Assembly: GCA_938028765.1 (NCBI GenBank)
Contig: CALIZF010000008.1
Span: 62,001-126,000 of the forward strand
DNA: 64,000 bases
Direction: 5' to 3'
From: an uncultured Paracoccaceae bacterium
GTDB lineage: Bacteria > Pseudomonadota > Alphaproteobacteria > Rhodobacterales > Rhodobacteraceae
Below the pieces are notes generated by a model. That model saw nothing but the letters and a program-made list of their open reading frames with translations. It did no database searches and was not told the origin of the DNA. Shown piece by piece: positions 44,093 through 52,806 of this stretch (its first letter is position 1; each line of letters starts with the position of its first letter). Position numbers and translations under genes: made by a program.

Positions 44093-46378
44093 TCACGCGC
44101 ATTTCGAATAGCCGCAGTCGCCGCAGGTCAGGCAGCCTTCCAGGTTCACCAGATTGTAGCTGCCGCAGGACGGGCAGGCCGGGCCGCGGGGGCGGGCCCC
44201 GGCGGCGCCGATCCCGGCCTTCGGGTCGGCCTTCAGACCCTGGCCCTCGCCCGCGATGAACCCGATCTCGACCAGGTGCCGCTCGATCACGCCGCCGATG
44301 GCTGCGAGGATCGACGGGATGTAGCGCCCGTCCATCCAGGCCCCGCCGCGGGGGTCGAAGACGGCCTTGAGTTCCTCCACCACGAAGGACACGTCGCCGC
44401 CGCGCCGGAACACGGCGCTGATCATCCGCGTCAGCGCGACGGTCCAGGCGTAATGCTCCATGTTCTTCGAGTTGATGAAGATCTCGAAGGGCCGCCGGTG
44501 GCCGGCGATGACGATGTCGTTGAGCGTGATGTAGAGCGCATATTCGCTGTCGGGCCACTTGAGCTTGTATGTCCGGCCCTCGAGCGCTGCAGGACGGTCG
44601 AGCGGATCGGCCAGATAGACGATCTCGCCCTTCGCGGGCGGCGCGGGCTGTGGCGCGGGCGCCGGCGCCGCCTTTGGCGTCGCGTCGGCCACCGCCAGCA
44701 CGCTGCCCGTCACCGCGTTCGGCCGGTAGGTGGTGCAGCCCTTGCAGCCCATGTCCCAGGCGGCGAGGTAGACATCCTTGAAGTCGTCGAAGGAAATGTC
44801 CTCGGGGCAGTTGATCGTCTTGGAGATGGACGAATCCACCCACCGTTGCGCCGCCGCCTGCATCCGCACATGGTCGAGCGGCGCGAGCGTCTGGGCATTG
44901 ACGAAGTGATCGGGCAGGGGCGCGTCGCCGAACCGCCGCCGCCACAGGGCGACGGCGTAATCGACCACCTCTTCCTCGGACCTGGTGCCGTCCTTCTGCG
45001 TGACCTTGCGGGTGTAGCTATAGGCGAACACGGGCTCGATCCCCGAGGACACGTTGCCGGCCAGAAGGCTGATCGTGCCCGTCGGGGCGATCGAGGTCAG
45101 AAGGGCGTTTCGGATCCCGTGCTTTCGGATCGCGTCGCGCACGTCGGTGTCCATGCCCTGCATCGTGCCCGAGGCGAGGAACGGGTCGGCCTCGAACAGC
45201 GGGAAGGGCCCCTTTTCCCGCGCGAGATCGACCGAGGCAAGGTAGGCCGCCCGCGCGAGCCGGTGCATCCACCGCCCGGTCGCCGCCACGGCCGCATCCG
45301 ACCCGTAACGCAGCCCCACCATCAGCAGCGCATCGGCAAGCCCGGTCACGCCGAGGCCGATGCGGCGCTTGGCCCGCGCCTCCTGTTCCTGCTGCGGCAG
45401 CGGGAAGCGCGATGCGTCCACCACGTTGTCCATCATCCGCACGGCCGTGCGCACGAGGTCGTCCAGCGCGTCCTCGTCCAGCGCGGCCGAAGGCCCGAAG
45501 GGATCGGTCACGAGGCGCGCGAGGTTGACCGAGCCCAGAAGGCACGCGCCATAGGGCGGCAGGGGCTGTTCGCCGCAGGGATTGGTGGCAGCGATGGTCT
45601 CGACATACCGCAGGTTGTTGGCCGCGTTGATCCGATCGATGAAGATCACGCCGGGTTCGGCGTAGTCGTAGGTGGACCGCATGATCCGGTCCCACAGCGC
45701 GCGCGCCTGCACGGTGCGGAAGGTGCGGCCGCCGAAGACCAGCGGCCAGGGCGCATCCGCCTTGACCGCGTCCATGAAGGCATCGGTGACAAGCACCGAC
45801 AGGTTGAAGTTGCGCAGGCGCAGCGGGTCGCGCTTGGCGTCGATGAACGCCTCGATGTCGGGGTGGTCGCAGCGCAGCGTCGCCATCATCGCGCCGCGGC
45901 GGCTGCCGGCGGACATGATGGTGCGGCACATCGCATCCCACACGTCCATGAAGGACAGCGGGCCCGAGGCGTCGGCCGCCACCCCGGCGACGGGCGCGCC
46001 GCGCGGGCGGATGGTCGAGAAATCGAAACCGATGCCGCCGCCCTGCTGCATCGTCAGCGCGGCTTCCTTCAGCATCTCGAAGATGCCGCCCATGCTGTCG
46101 GGGATCGTGCCCATGACGAAGCAGTTGAACAGCGTCACCGTCCGGTCGGTGCCCGCGCCGGCGACGATCCGGCCTGCCGGCAGGAAGCGGAAATCCTCGA
46201 GCGCGGCGCGAAAGCGCGGCTCCCACGCGGCGGGTTCGGCCTCGACGGCGGCCAGCGCGCGGGCGATGCGCGCCCAGGTATCCTCGATCGTCCGGTCGAG
46301 CGGCGTGCCGTCGGCGGCCTTCAGACGGTATTTCATGTCCCAGATCTGTTCGGCGATCGGCGCGGCGAAGCGGGACAT
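44093..46378 (-). CDS. nrdJ: class II (adenosylcobalamin-dependent) ribonucleoside-diphosphate reductase
   Basis: NrdJ makes deoxyribonucleotides without oxygen, using B12. The 761-residue protein shows FLPAGRIVAGAG, TLFNCFVMGTIPDSMGGIFE with an active-site Cys, MQQGGGIGFDFS, the catalytic NPCGEQPLPPYGACLLGSVN and LTSIAPTGTISLLAGN. It ends in a Cys-rich module, CPSCGSYNLVNLEGCLTCGD, used for re-reduction. No NrdB partner is adjacent, as expected for class II. I looked for a cobalamin riboswitch in the 130 bases upstream and found neither room nor motif. Confidence 0.95.
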   Translation of the reverse strand: MSRFAAPIAEQIWDMKYRLKAADGTPLDRTIEDTWARIARALAAVEAEPAAWEPRFRAALEDFRFLPAGRIVAGAGTDRTVTLFNCFVMGTIPDSMGGIFEMLKEAALTMQQGGGIGFDFSTIRPRGAPVAGVAADASGPLSFMDVWDAMCRTIMSAGSRRGAMMATLRCDHPDIEAFIDAKRDPLRLRNFNLSVLVTDAFMDAVKADAPWPLVFGGRTFRTVQARALWDRIMRSTYDYAEPGVIFIDRINAANNLRYVETIAATNPCGEQPLPPYGACLLGSVNLARLVTDPFGPSAALDEDALDDLVRTAVRMMDNVVDASRFPLPQQEQEARAKRRIGLGVTGLADALLMVGLRYGSDAAVAATGRWMHRLARAAYLASVDLAREKGPFPLFEADPFLASGTMQGMDTDVRDAIRKHGIRNALLTSIAPTGTISLLAGNVSSGIEPVFAYSYTRKVTQKDGTRSEEEVVDYAVALWRRRFGDAPLPDHFVNAQTLAPLDHVRMQAAAQRWVDSSISKTINCPEDISFDDFKDVYLAAWDMGCKGCTTYRPNAVTGSVLAVADATPKAAPAPAPQPAPPAKGEIVYLADPLDRPAALEGRTYKLKWPDSEYALYITLNDIVIAGHRRPFEIFINSKNMEHYAWTVALTRMISAVFRRGGDVSFVVEELKAVFDPRGGAWMDGRYIPSILAAIGGVIERHLVEIGFIAGEGQGLKADPKAGIGAAGARPRGPACPSCGSYNLVNLEGCLTCGDCGYSKCA

Positions 46379-46510
46379 GGACTGTCCTTCCCTTGGTGGA
46401 GCGGCGACGGGGAAGGCGCACGATACGCCGCGGGCAGGGGCCGGTCAACGCTGGACGGCGCGGGCGGCGGCGCTAGGATCGCGGCCGGCGGAACGGGCGC
46501 GGGGTTTGCG

Positions 46511-46933
46511 ATGATCCACCTTCTGAAACTCTGCGTCGGCGCGGACAGCGTCGCGGACCTGACCGCCTGGCAGGCGAGCCAGGCGCACCGCTGGCCGGCG
46601 GGGCGGGCGATCCACGTCACCCGGATGTGGCCCAAGCGCGAGGCCGAGATCCTGGCGGGCGGGTCGCTCTACTGGGTCATCAGAGGCGTCATCCTCGCCC
46701 GCCAGCGTATTCTGGCGCTCGAACCCGCCGACGAGGGCGACGGCATCGCCCGCTGCGCGCTGCATCTCGAGGCCGAGGTCCACCGCACCGAACCCGTGCC
46801 GCGCGCGCCGTTCCAGGGCTGGCGCTACCTCGATCCGGCGGCGGCCCCGCGCGACCTCGCGCCGGCGGGGGCGACGGAGGATCGCCTGCCCCCCGGCCTC
46901 GCCGCCGCGCTGGCCGAAATGGGCGTGCGCTAG
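46511..46933 (+). CDS. DUF1489-family protein
   Basis: This 140-residue cytoplasmic protein belongs to the alphaproteobacterial DUF1489 family, recognised by HLLKLCVGADSVADL at the start, THVTRMWPKR-like HVTRMWPKREAEILAGGS, SLYWVIRGVILARQ, and the end PFQGWRYLDP. No function is known. It faces nrdJ divergently across 132 bases and converges on phhA. Confidence 0.88.
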   Translation: MIHLLKLCVGADSVADLTAWQASQAHRWPAGRAIHVTRMWPKREAEILAGGSLYWVIRGVILARQRILALEPADEGDGIARCALHLEAEVHRTEPVPRAPFQGWRYLDPAAAPRDLAPAGATEDRLPPGLAAALAEMGVR

Positions 46934-46940
46934 GCTCCGG

Positions 46941-47738
46941 TCAGGCGGGGCTGAACCGGGCCGGCAGATCGCCGAGGTGCCTCGCCTCGTCGATCAGCGC
47001 GGCCACGTCGGCATCGAGCGCCGCGCGCAGCTGCGCGAAGCCGTCGATGACGAAATAGACCGGCTGGAGGATGTCGATCCGGTAGGGGGTGCGGAACACG
47101 GTCGTCAGGTCGAACGGCAGCATCTCGGCCGCCCCGCCCGTCGCATGCCGCGCCTCGGCCGGCGAGGACACGATGCCCGCCCCGTAGGCGCGCAGCCCCT
47201 CGGCGGTGCGCAGCATCCCGAATTCCACCGTGAACCAGAAGAGGCGGAACATCCGCCAGGAATAGGGCTTTCCGAGCGCGACGGCGATCTGGCCGAACCG
47301 TTCGACGAAGGCGGCATAGTCGGGGTCGGTCAGCATCGGGCAGTGGCCGAACACCTCGTGGAAGAGGTCGGGCTCTTCGATGTAGTCCATGTCCTCGCGC
47401 CGGCGCAGGAAGGTCGCGACGGGGAACTTCCGCCGCGACAGCAGGTCGAAGAACTGCGCAGGCGGAATGATCGCCGGCACCCCTTCCACCCCCGCCCCGG
47501 TCAGCGCCGCAAGACGCGCGTCGATGTCGGCGACCTGCGGCACATGGTCGGGCGTCAGGCCCAGCTTGGCCACGCCGGCAAGGTATTCGGGCGCGACCCG
47601 GCCCGGCAGGAAGGCCATCTGCCGCGCGAAGAGCTCGCCCCAGACGGCGTCCTCCTCGGGCGAGTAGGGATAGCGGCCGTCGGGGCCTGGCTGTTTCGAG
47701 ACGTAGGGCTGTTTCGCAGGCGCGGCACGGTCGAGCAT
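46941..47738 (-). CDS. phhA: phenylalanine 4-monooxygenase
   Basis: PhhA converts phenylalanine to tyrosine with tetrahydropterin and O2. The 265-residue length is normal for bacteria. The Fe(II) facial triad is visible: two His in FHEVFGHCPMLTDP and Glu in FWFTVEFGML. PYSPEEDAVWGELFARQ is the family start. ATG 47738 follows GGAGGA; the frame upstream runs into the regulator's promoter. It is divergent from an Lrp-type regulator gene. Confidence 0.95.
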   Translation of the reverse strand: MLDRAAPAKQPYVSKQPGPDGRYPYSPEEDAVWGELFARQMAFLPGRVAPEYLAGVAKLGLTPDHVPQVADIDARLAALTGAGVEGVPAIIPPAQFFDLLSRRKFPVATFLRRREDMDYIEEPDLFHEVFGHCPMLTDPDYAAFVERFGQIAVALGKPYSWRMFRLFWFTVEFGMLRTAEGLRAYGAGIVSSPAEARHATGGAAEMLPFDLTTVFRTPYRIDILQPVYFVIDGFAQLRAALDADVAALIDEARHLGDLPARFSPA

Positions 47739-47770
47739 GGCGGATCCTCCTCGTGGAGAGCATCGCCTGA

Positions 47771-47806
47771 CGGGCCCGGATTTTTCTTTCTTTCCTGCCG
47801 GGTCCG
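47771..47806. promoter_or_regulatory. imperfect dyad in the phhA-lrp divergent region
   Basis: CGGGCCCGG (47771-47779) and CCGGGTCCG (47798-47806) are inverted copies with one mismatch around a T-rich 18-base centre. It is the only symmetric element in the 108-base divergent region, so it is a reasonable site for the adjacent Lrp protein. Confidence 0.35.
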
Positions 47807-47846
47807 CGCAATCCTGCGGCATGGCCTTTCACCAACCCGCCCGCCC

Positions 47847-48305
47847 GTGGAACTGACCGAGCAGGACCGCCGAATCCTCCGCGCGCTCCAGCGCGACGCG
47901 GCCGAACCGCTGGGGCGGCTGGCCGAGCGGCTGGGAATGGCGCAATCGACGCTGTGGCGGCGGTTGCAGGCGCTGGAGGCGGCCGGGGTGATCCGCGGGC
48001 GGGTGGCGCTGCTCGACCCTGCGAAGGCGGGATGCGGGCTGATGGTGCTGGTGCAGGTGCATCTGGCCGACCACGCCGAGGCGTCGGTGGCCGCCTTCGC
48101 CGCGATGGTGAACCGCTGCCCCGAGATCCTCGAATGCCACGCCGTCACGGGGGGCAGCGACTACCAGCTGAAGGTGCGTGTGCCCGACGTGGCGGCCTAC
48201 GAGGCTTTCATGACCCGCAACCTCCTGCGCGCGCCCTTCGTGCGCAGCGTCACGTCGGCCATCGTCCTGCGCGAGATCAAGGCGACGACGGAGCTGCCGC
48301 TGTGA
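47847..48305 (+). CDS. Lrp/AsnC-family transcriptional regulator
   Basis: The 152-residue protein has an N-terminal winged-helix domain (LTEQDRRILRALQRDAAEPL, then RLGMAQSTLWRRLQALEAAG) and a C-terminal RAM ligand domain (CPEILECHAVTGGSDYQLKV). It starts with GTG 47847. Divergence from phhA suggests that it senses an aromatic amino acid and controls phenylalanine catabolism. Its stop overlaps the GTG of the next gene (GTGA). Confidence 0.92.
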   Translation: MELTEQDRRILRALQRDAAEPLGRLAERLGMAQSTLWRRLQALEAAGVIRGRVALLDPAKAGCGLMVLVQVHLADHAEASVAAFAAMVNRCPEILECHAVTGGSDYQLKVRVPDVAAYEAFMTRNLLRAPFVRSVTSAIVLREIKATTELPL

Positions 48306-49099
48306 CCCTGCGGATCGAGACCCGCGACGCCATCCGCATCCTGACGCTCGACCGCCCCGCCGTTCGAAACGCGGTGGACCCGGCGCTGGCGCAGGCCCTG
48401 TTCGACGCCGCGCGGGCGGCCGAGGCGGATGCGGAGGTGGGCGCGGTGATCCTGACCGGCGCCGGCGGGCACTTCTGCGCAGGGTTCGACCTTCGGGCCG
48501 TGGCAGAGGCCGGAGACTGGATCGCCGCCTGCGCGATCCCGCCGGGCTGGGCCGATCCGGCCGCCATGCCCCTGCCCTCGCCCATGGGCCCGGCGCGGCT
48601 GTGGATGACCAAACCGGTGATCGCCGCGGTCGAGGGCCATGCGGTGGCAGGAGGCCTCGAACTTGCGCTCTGGGCCGATCTGCGGGTGGCGGCCGCGGGC
48701 GCGATCTTCGGGGTCTTCTGCCGCCGCTGGGGCGTGCCGCTGATCGACGGCGGCACCCTGCGCCTGCCGGCGGTCGTGGGCGCGGGGCGGGCCGCCGACC
48801 TGATCCTGACCGGCCGTCCGGTTGACGCGGCCGAGGCGCTCGCAGCCGGTCTGGCCAACCGCGTCGTGCCCGAAGGGGCGGCGCTGGACGGGGCGCTCGA
48901 CCTCGCGCGGCAGCTGATGCGCCTGCCGCAGGCGGCGCTGCGGGCCGACCTCCTGTCGGCGCGGATGCCGCCGGCAGAGCTGGCCGCCCGCCTTGCGCGC
49001 GAATGGGACAGCTGCGCCGCGCTGGCCGAAGGTGCAGCGGGGGCCGCGCGCTTTGTCGCCGGCGCCGGGCGCGGCGGGGCGACCGACGACGGGGGCTGA
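48302..49099 (+). CDS. enoyl-CoA hydratase/isomerase-family protein
   Basis: The 265-residue crotonase-fold protein carries VGAVILTGAGGHFCAGFDL (first oxyanion hole) and KPVIAAVEGHAVAGGLELAL (second). The catalytic-loop region reads CRRWGVPLIDGGTLRLPAVV; Asp-Gly-Gly stands where hydratases usually have a Glu, so activity may differ from a classical hydratase. It starts at GTG 48302, overlapping the regulator stop, and so is made from the lrp message. Its substrate is unknown. Confidence 0.88.
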   Translation: MTLRIETRDAIRILTLDRPAVRNAVDPALAQALFDAARAAEADAEVGAVILTGAGGHFCAGFDLRAVAEAGDWIAACAIPPGWADPAAMPLPSPMGPARLWMTKPVIAAVEGHAVAGGLELALWADLRVAAAGAIFGVFCRRWGVPLIDGGTLRLPAVVGAGRAADLILTGRPVDAAEALAAGLANRVVPEGAALDGALDLARQLMRLPQAALRADLLSARMPPAELAARLAREWDSCAALAEGAAGAARFVAGAGRGGATDDGG

Positions 49100-49139
49100 G
49101 CCGCGCGCGGCGGCGGCGCCTGCTATCGACAGCGCGCGC

Positions 49140-49346
49140 CTACCAGTGCGGCGGCCGTTCGTCGCCGATCACGACGCCGCCCGACTCCTCGGCCATCCGC
49201 GCGGCCTCGCGTTCCATCAGCATCGCCACCCGGCGTTCCAGGTGGTCGATGGCGTCGGCCTGCCGTGCCGCGACCGCCGACAGGTCGTCCACCATGCGCA
49301 TCAGTTCGGCCACCGCCGCCTCCAGCCGCTCAACCCGCTCGCTCAC
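49140..49346 (-). CDS. slyX: SlyX-family protein
   Basis: The 68-residue protein is a short coiled coil with heptads RVERLEAAVAELMRMVDDLS and a C-terminus ending DERPPHW, both typical of SlyX. Its function is unknown. It starts with GTG 49346 and converges on the hydratase gene across 40 bases. Confidence 0.85.
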   Translation of the reverse strand: MSERVERLEAAVAELMRMVDDLSAVAARQADAIDHLERRVAMLMEREAARMAEESGGVVIGDERPPHW

Positions 49347-49406
49347 CTTGCCCCCCCGTGCCCCATCCGCTAGACGGCGCGCGCAAGCCTAGACCGGGGG
49401 GCCGCG

Positions 49407-50888
49407 ATGGCCAAGGACAAGCCCGCGCGCCGCCCGCGCGCCGAGACGCCCAGGGGGTTCCGCGACTGGTTCGGCGCCGAGGTGGACCGCCGCCGCGCCA
49501 TGCTGGAGGCGATCGCCGAGATCTATCGGCTGCACGGATTCGAGGCGCTGGAAACACCGGCGGTGGAAACCGTCGAGGCGCTCGGCAAGTTCCTGCCCGA
49601 CGTCGATCGGCCCAACGAAGGCGTGTTCGCCTGGGTCGAAGAGGGCGACTGGCTGGCCCTGCGCTATGACCTGACCGCGCCGCTCGCGCGGGTGGCCGCG
49701 CAATACCGCAACGATCTGCCGCAGCCCTACCGCCGTTACGCCATGGGCCCCGTCTGGCGGAACGAGAAGCCCGGGCCGGGCCGGTTCCGGCAGTTCACCC
49801 AGTGCGACGCCGACACGGTCGGCGCGCCCACCGTCGCAGCGGATGCCGAGATCTGCGCCATGCTGGCCGCGGCGCTGGAGGCGACCGGGATCCCCCGGGG
49901 CGACTACGTCATCCGGGTCAACAACCGCAAGGTGCTGAACGGCGTGATGGAGGCGGCGGGCGTGCTGGACCCGGCCGACCCCGACCGCTTCGCGGCCGAG
50001 CGCGGGATCGTCCTGCGCGCCATCGACAAGCTCGACCGGCTGGGCGAGGCGGGCGTGCGCGCGCTGCTGGGGGCCGGGCGGCGCGACGAGTCGGGCGATT
50101 TCACGAAAGGCGCGGGGCTGTCGGAGGCGCAGGCCGACATCGTGCTGGCCTTCACCCGCGCGCGCGGCGCCGACGGGGCGGCGACGCTGGCAGCCCTGCA
50201 GGCGCTGGTCGGCGGTTCGGCCGCGGGGGCCGAGGGCGTGGCGGAACTGGCCGAAATCGCGACGCTTCTCGACGCCCAGGGCATCGGTGCCGACCGGCTG
50301 GTGCTGGACCCGGCGGTGGTGCGCGGCCTTGGCTACTATACCGGCCCGGTGTTCGAGGCCGAGCTGACCTTCGAGATCGCGGACGAGAAGGGAAACCCTC
50401 GGCAGTTCGGCTCGGTCGCCGGGGGCGGGCGCTACGACGACCTCGTGAAACGCTTCACCGGCCAGACCGTCCCCGCGACGGGCGTGTCCATCGGCGTGGA
50501 CCGGCTCCTGTCGGCGCTGACCGCGAAGGGCCGCTTCGCCGATCGTGCGCGCGGGCCGGTCGTCGTCACGGTGATGGACCGCGGCCGGATGGCCGACTAT
50601 TTCGCCATGGCGGCCGAGCTGCGGGCGGCCGGGATCGCGGCCGAGGTGTTCCTCGGCAATCCGAAGGATTTCGGCAAGCAGCTGCGTTATGCCGACCGCC
50701 GCGCCAGCCCCGCCGCGGTCATCCAGGGGTCGGACGAGGCCGCGCGCGGGGCGGTGGTGGTGAAGGATCTGGTGCTCGGCGCGCAGATCGCCGCGGGCGC
50801 GACCCGCGCGGAATGGGCCGCACGGCCGGCGCAGGTCGAATGCGCGCGGGGCGATCTGGTCGCGACCGTGCGCCGGATGCTGGGCTGA
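49407..50888 (+). CDS. hisS: histidyl-tRNA synthetase
   Basis: This class II aminoacyl-tRNA synthetase of 493 residues has motif 1 near residue 15-60 ([19 protein letters not shown]), motif 2 as [20 protein letters not shown], the histidine-binding [20 protein letters not shown] and motif 3 as [17 protein letters not shown]-terminal anticodon-binding domain follows from about residue 390. The ATG is preceded by GGGGGG. hisZ, a catalytically altered paralogue of the same fold, follows two bases after the stop. Confidence 0.96.
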   Translation: MAKDKPARRPRAETPRGFRDWFGAEVDRRRAMLEAIAEIYRLHGFEALETPAVETVEALGKFLPDVDRPNEGVFAWVEEGDWLALRYDLTAPLARVAAQYRNDLPQPYRRYAMGPVWRNEKPGPGRFRQFTQCDADTVGAPTVAADAEICAMLAAALEATGIPRGDYVIRVNNRKVLNGVMEAAGVLDPADPDRFAAERGIVLRAIDKLDRLGEAGVRALLGAGRRDESGDFTKGAGLSEAQADIVLAFTRARGADGAATLAALQALVGGSAAGAEGVAELAEIATLLDAQGIGADRLVLDPAVVRGLGYYTGPVFEAELTFEIADEKGNPRQFGSVAGGGRYDDLVKRFTGQTVPATGVSIGVDRLLSALTAKGRFADRARGPVVVTVMDRGRMADYFAMAAELRAAGIAAEVFLGNPKDFGKQLRYADRRASPAAVIQGSDEAARGAVVVKDLVLGAQIAAGATRAEWAARPAQVECARGDLVATVRRMLG

Positions 50889-50890
50889 CC

Positions 50891-51991
50891 ATGCCGGTAT
50901 CGCCCGCCGCTTGGGCCGAGGCCGACCGGATCTTCGCGGCCTTCCGCGCCGCCGGCGCGCAGCCGGTCGAGGCGGACGTGCTGCAACCGGCGGCCGTCCT
51001 TCTCGATCTCTACGGCGAGGACATCCGCGCACGCGCCTACGTCACCCACGACCCGGTCCGGGGCGAACTGATGCTGCGCCCCGACTTCACGGTGCCGGTG
51101 GTGCGCGCGCACATGGACGGCGGGGCAGAGCCCGCGCGCTACTGCTATCGCGGCCTTGTCTTCCGCCAGCAGGACGGGCGAGGGGGGCAGCCGTCGGAAT
51201 ACCTTCAGGTGGGCTACGAGGCCTTCGACCGCGACGCGCCCGCCGCCGACGCCGAGGTCTTCGCGCTGATCGCCGCACAGCTTGCCGACCTGCCGGTGCG
51301 CCCCGCGACCGGCGACATCGGCGTGCTGACAGCGGCGGTGCAGGGTCTTTCGACGACGCCCGCCCGGCGCAGGGCGCTTCTGCGCCACATCTGGCGGCCG
51401 AAGCGGTTCCGCGCGCTTCTCGACCGGTTCGCCGGGCGCACCCCGCCGCATCCCGCGCGACTGCGGCTGATCGCCGAGCTGGCCCGGACGCCCGCCGCCG
51501 CGCTGATGGCCGCCGCGGGCCCCGCCATCGGCGCGCGCACGGCAGAGGACGTGGAGATCCGCGCCGCAGCACTGGCCGAGGATGCGAAGGCCCCGCCCAT
51601 CCCGGCGGCCGAGGCGGCGGCGCTGGACGATCTGATGGCGGTGGCCGACACCGCCCCCCGTGCGCTCGACCGCATCGCCGACATCGCCGTAGACCTGCCC
51701 GCGCTGATCCCGGCGGTCGAGCGGATGGCGGCGCGGCTCGGCGCACTGCGGGTGGCCGGCGTGGACGTGGAGGCGCTGCCGTTCGAGGCCGCCCACGGGC
51801 GCACGACGCTCGAATACTACGACGGCTTCGTGTTCTCGTTCCATGCCGCGGTCCATGCCCTGCCGCCGGTGGCCTCGGGCGGCCGCTACGACGCGCTGAC
51901 GGCGGTGCTGGGGCGCGGGCGGTCGATCCCGGCGGTCGGCGGCATCCTGCGCCCCGGCATCGTCGCGCAGCTGCGGGAGGCGGGGGCATGA
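50891..51991 (+). CDS. hisZ: ATP phosphoribosyltransferase regulatory subunit
   Basis: HisZ is a HisS-like protein without the anticodon domain that activates short-form HisG in histidine synthesis. The 366 residues contain the HisS-like ELMLRPDFTVPVVRAHM, YCYRGLVFRQQDG and SEYLQVGYEAF, and a late GGRYDALTAVLG. No synthetase activity is expected. ATG 50891; its TGA overlaps the hisG ATG. Confidence 0.94.
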   Translation: MPVSPAAWAEADRIFAAFRAAGAQPVEADVLQPAAVLLDLYGEDIRARAYVTHDPVRGELMLRPDFTVPVVRAHMDGGAEPARYCYRGLVFRQQDGRGGQPSEYLQVGYEAFDRDAPAADAEVFALIAAQLADLPVRPATGDIGVLTAAVQGLSTTPARRRALLRHIWRPKRFRALLDRFAGRTPPHPARLRLIAELARTPAAALMAAAGPAIGARTAEDVEIRAAALAEDAKAPPIPAAEAAALDDLMAVADTAPRALDRIADIAVDLPALIPAVERMAARLGALRVAGVDVEALPFEAAHGRTTLEYYDGFVFSFHAAVHALPPVASGGRYDALTAVLGRGRSIPAVGGILRPGIVAQLREAGA

Positions 51992-52704
51992 CGCTGCGCA
52001 TCGGCGTGCCGTCCAAGGGGCGGCTGATGGACAAGACCTTCGACTGGTTCGGGCAGCGCCGTGTGCCCATGCGGCTGGCCGGGGCCGACCGCGAGTATTC
52101 GGGCGTCATCGACGGGCTGCCCGGCGCGGCGCTGGTCCTTCTGTCGGCCTCCGAGGTGCCGCGCGAACTGGCCGCCGGGCGCATCCACCTCGGCGTCACC
52201 GGGTCGGATCTCGTGCGGGAAACCCTGCCCGACTGGGCGTCGGCGGTGGCCGAACTGGCGCCCCTGGGCTTCGGTTACGCCGATCTCGTGATCGCCGTTC
52301 CGGCGTTCTGGATCGACGTCGCGACGCTTGACGACCTCGACGCCGCCTGCGCCGCCTTCCGCCTCCGGCACGGGCGGCGGCTGCGGATCGCCACCAAGTA
52401 TCACCGGCTGACCCGCGATTTCCTGAAGGCGCACGGCGTGGCCGATTATGCGCTGGTGGACAGCCAGGGGGCGACCGAAGGGACGGTGCGCAACGGCACC
52501 GCCGAGGCGATCGCCGACATCACCTCGACCGGCGAGACGCTGCGGGCCAACCACCTCAAGCCCCTCGACGGGGGCGTGATCCACCGGTCCGAGGCGACGC
52601 TGTTCCTGTCGCGCGTCGCGCCCTGGGACGCGCCGGCGCAGGCCACTCTGGGGCAGCTCGCCGGTCGCCTCGGCATCGAGGTGCCGTTCGGCCCGGAAGG
52701 CTGA
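51988..52704 (+). CDS. hisG: ATP phosphoribosyltransferase, short form
   Basis: HisG joins ATP and PRPP in the first step of histidine synthesis. At 238 residues it is the short form lacking the C-terminal regulatory domain and needs HisZ, encoded just upstream. Motifs: LRIGVPSKGRLMDKTFDWF at the start, GVTGSDLVRETL, RIATKYHRLTRDFL, and the PRPP loop DSQGATEGTVRNGTA, followed by DITSTGETLRANHL. A 14-bp palindrome of GGCC blocks (52713-52726) follows the stop and could end the transcript. Confidence 0.95.
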   Translation: MTLRIGVPSKGRLMDKTFDWFGQRRVPMRLAGADREYSGVIDGLPGAALVLLSASEVPRELAAGRIHLGVTGSDLVRETLPDWASAVAELAPLGFGYADLVIAVPAFWIDVATLDDLDAACAAFRLRHGRRLRIATKYHRLTRDFLKAHGVADYALVDSQGATEGTVRNGTAEAIADITSTGETLRANHLKPLDGGVIHRSEATLFLSRVAPWDAPAQATLGQLAGRLGIEVPFGPEG

Positions 52705-52806
52705 GCGCAGCCGGCCGCCGGCGGCCGACAAGCGCCGCGCGCATCGCCGCCATGCGCCGCGCGCCGCCCCCTTGCGCGGGATGCACAATGGTGGTCCGAA
52801 AGGCGC

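Noticed and set aside
46379-46510. Cobalamin riboswitch or NrdR box upstream of nrdJ
   Set aside because: Only 132 bases are available and neither a B12-box-like sequence nor an NrdR-like dyad is present.
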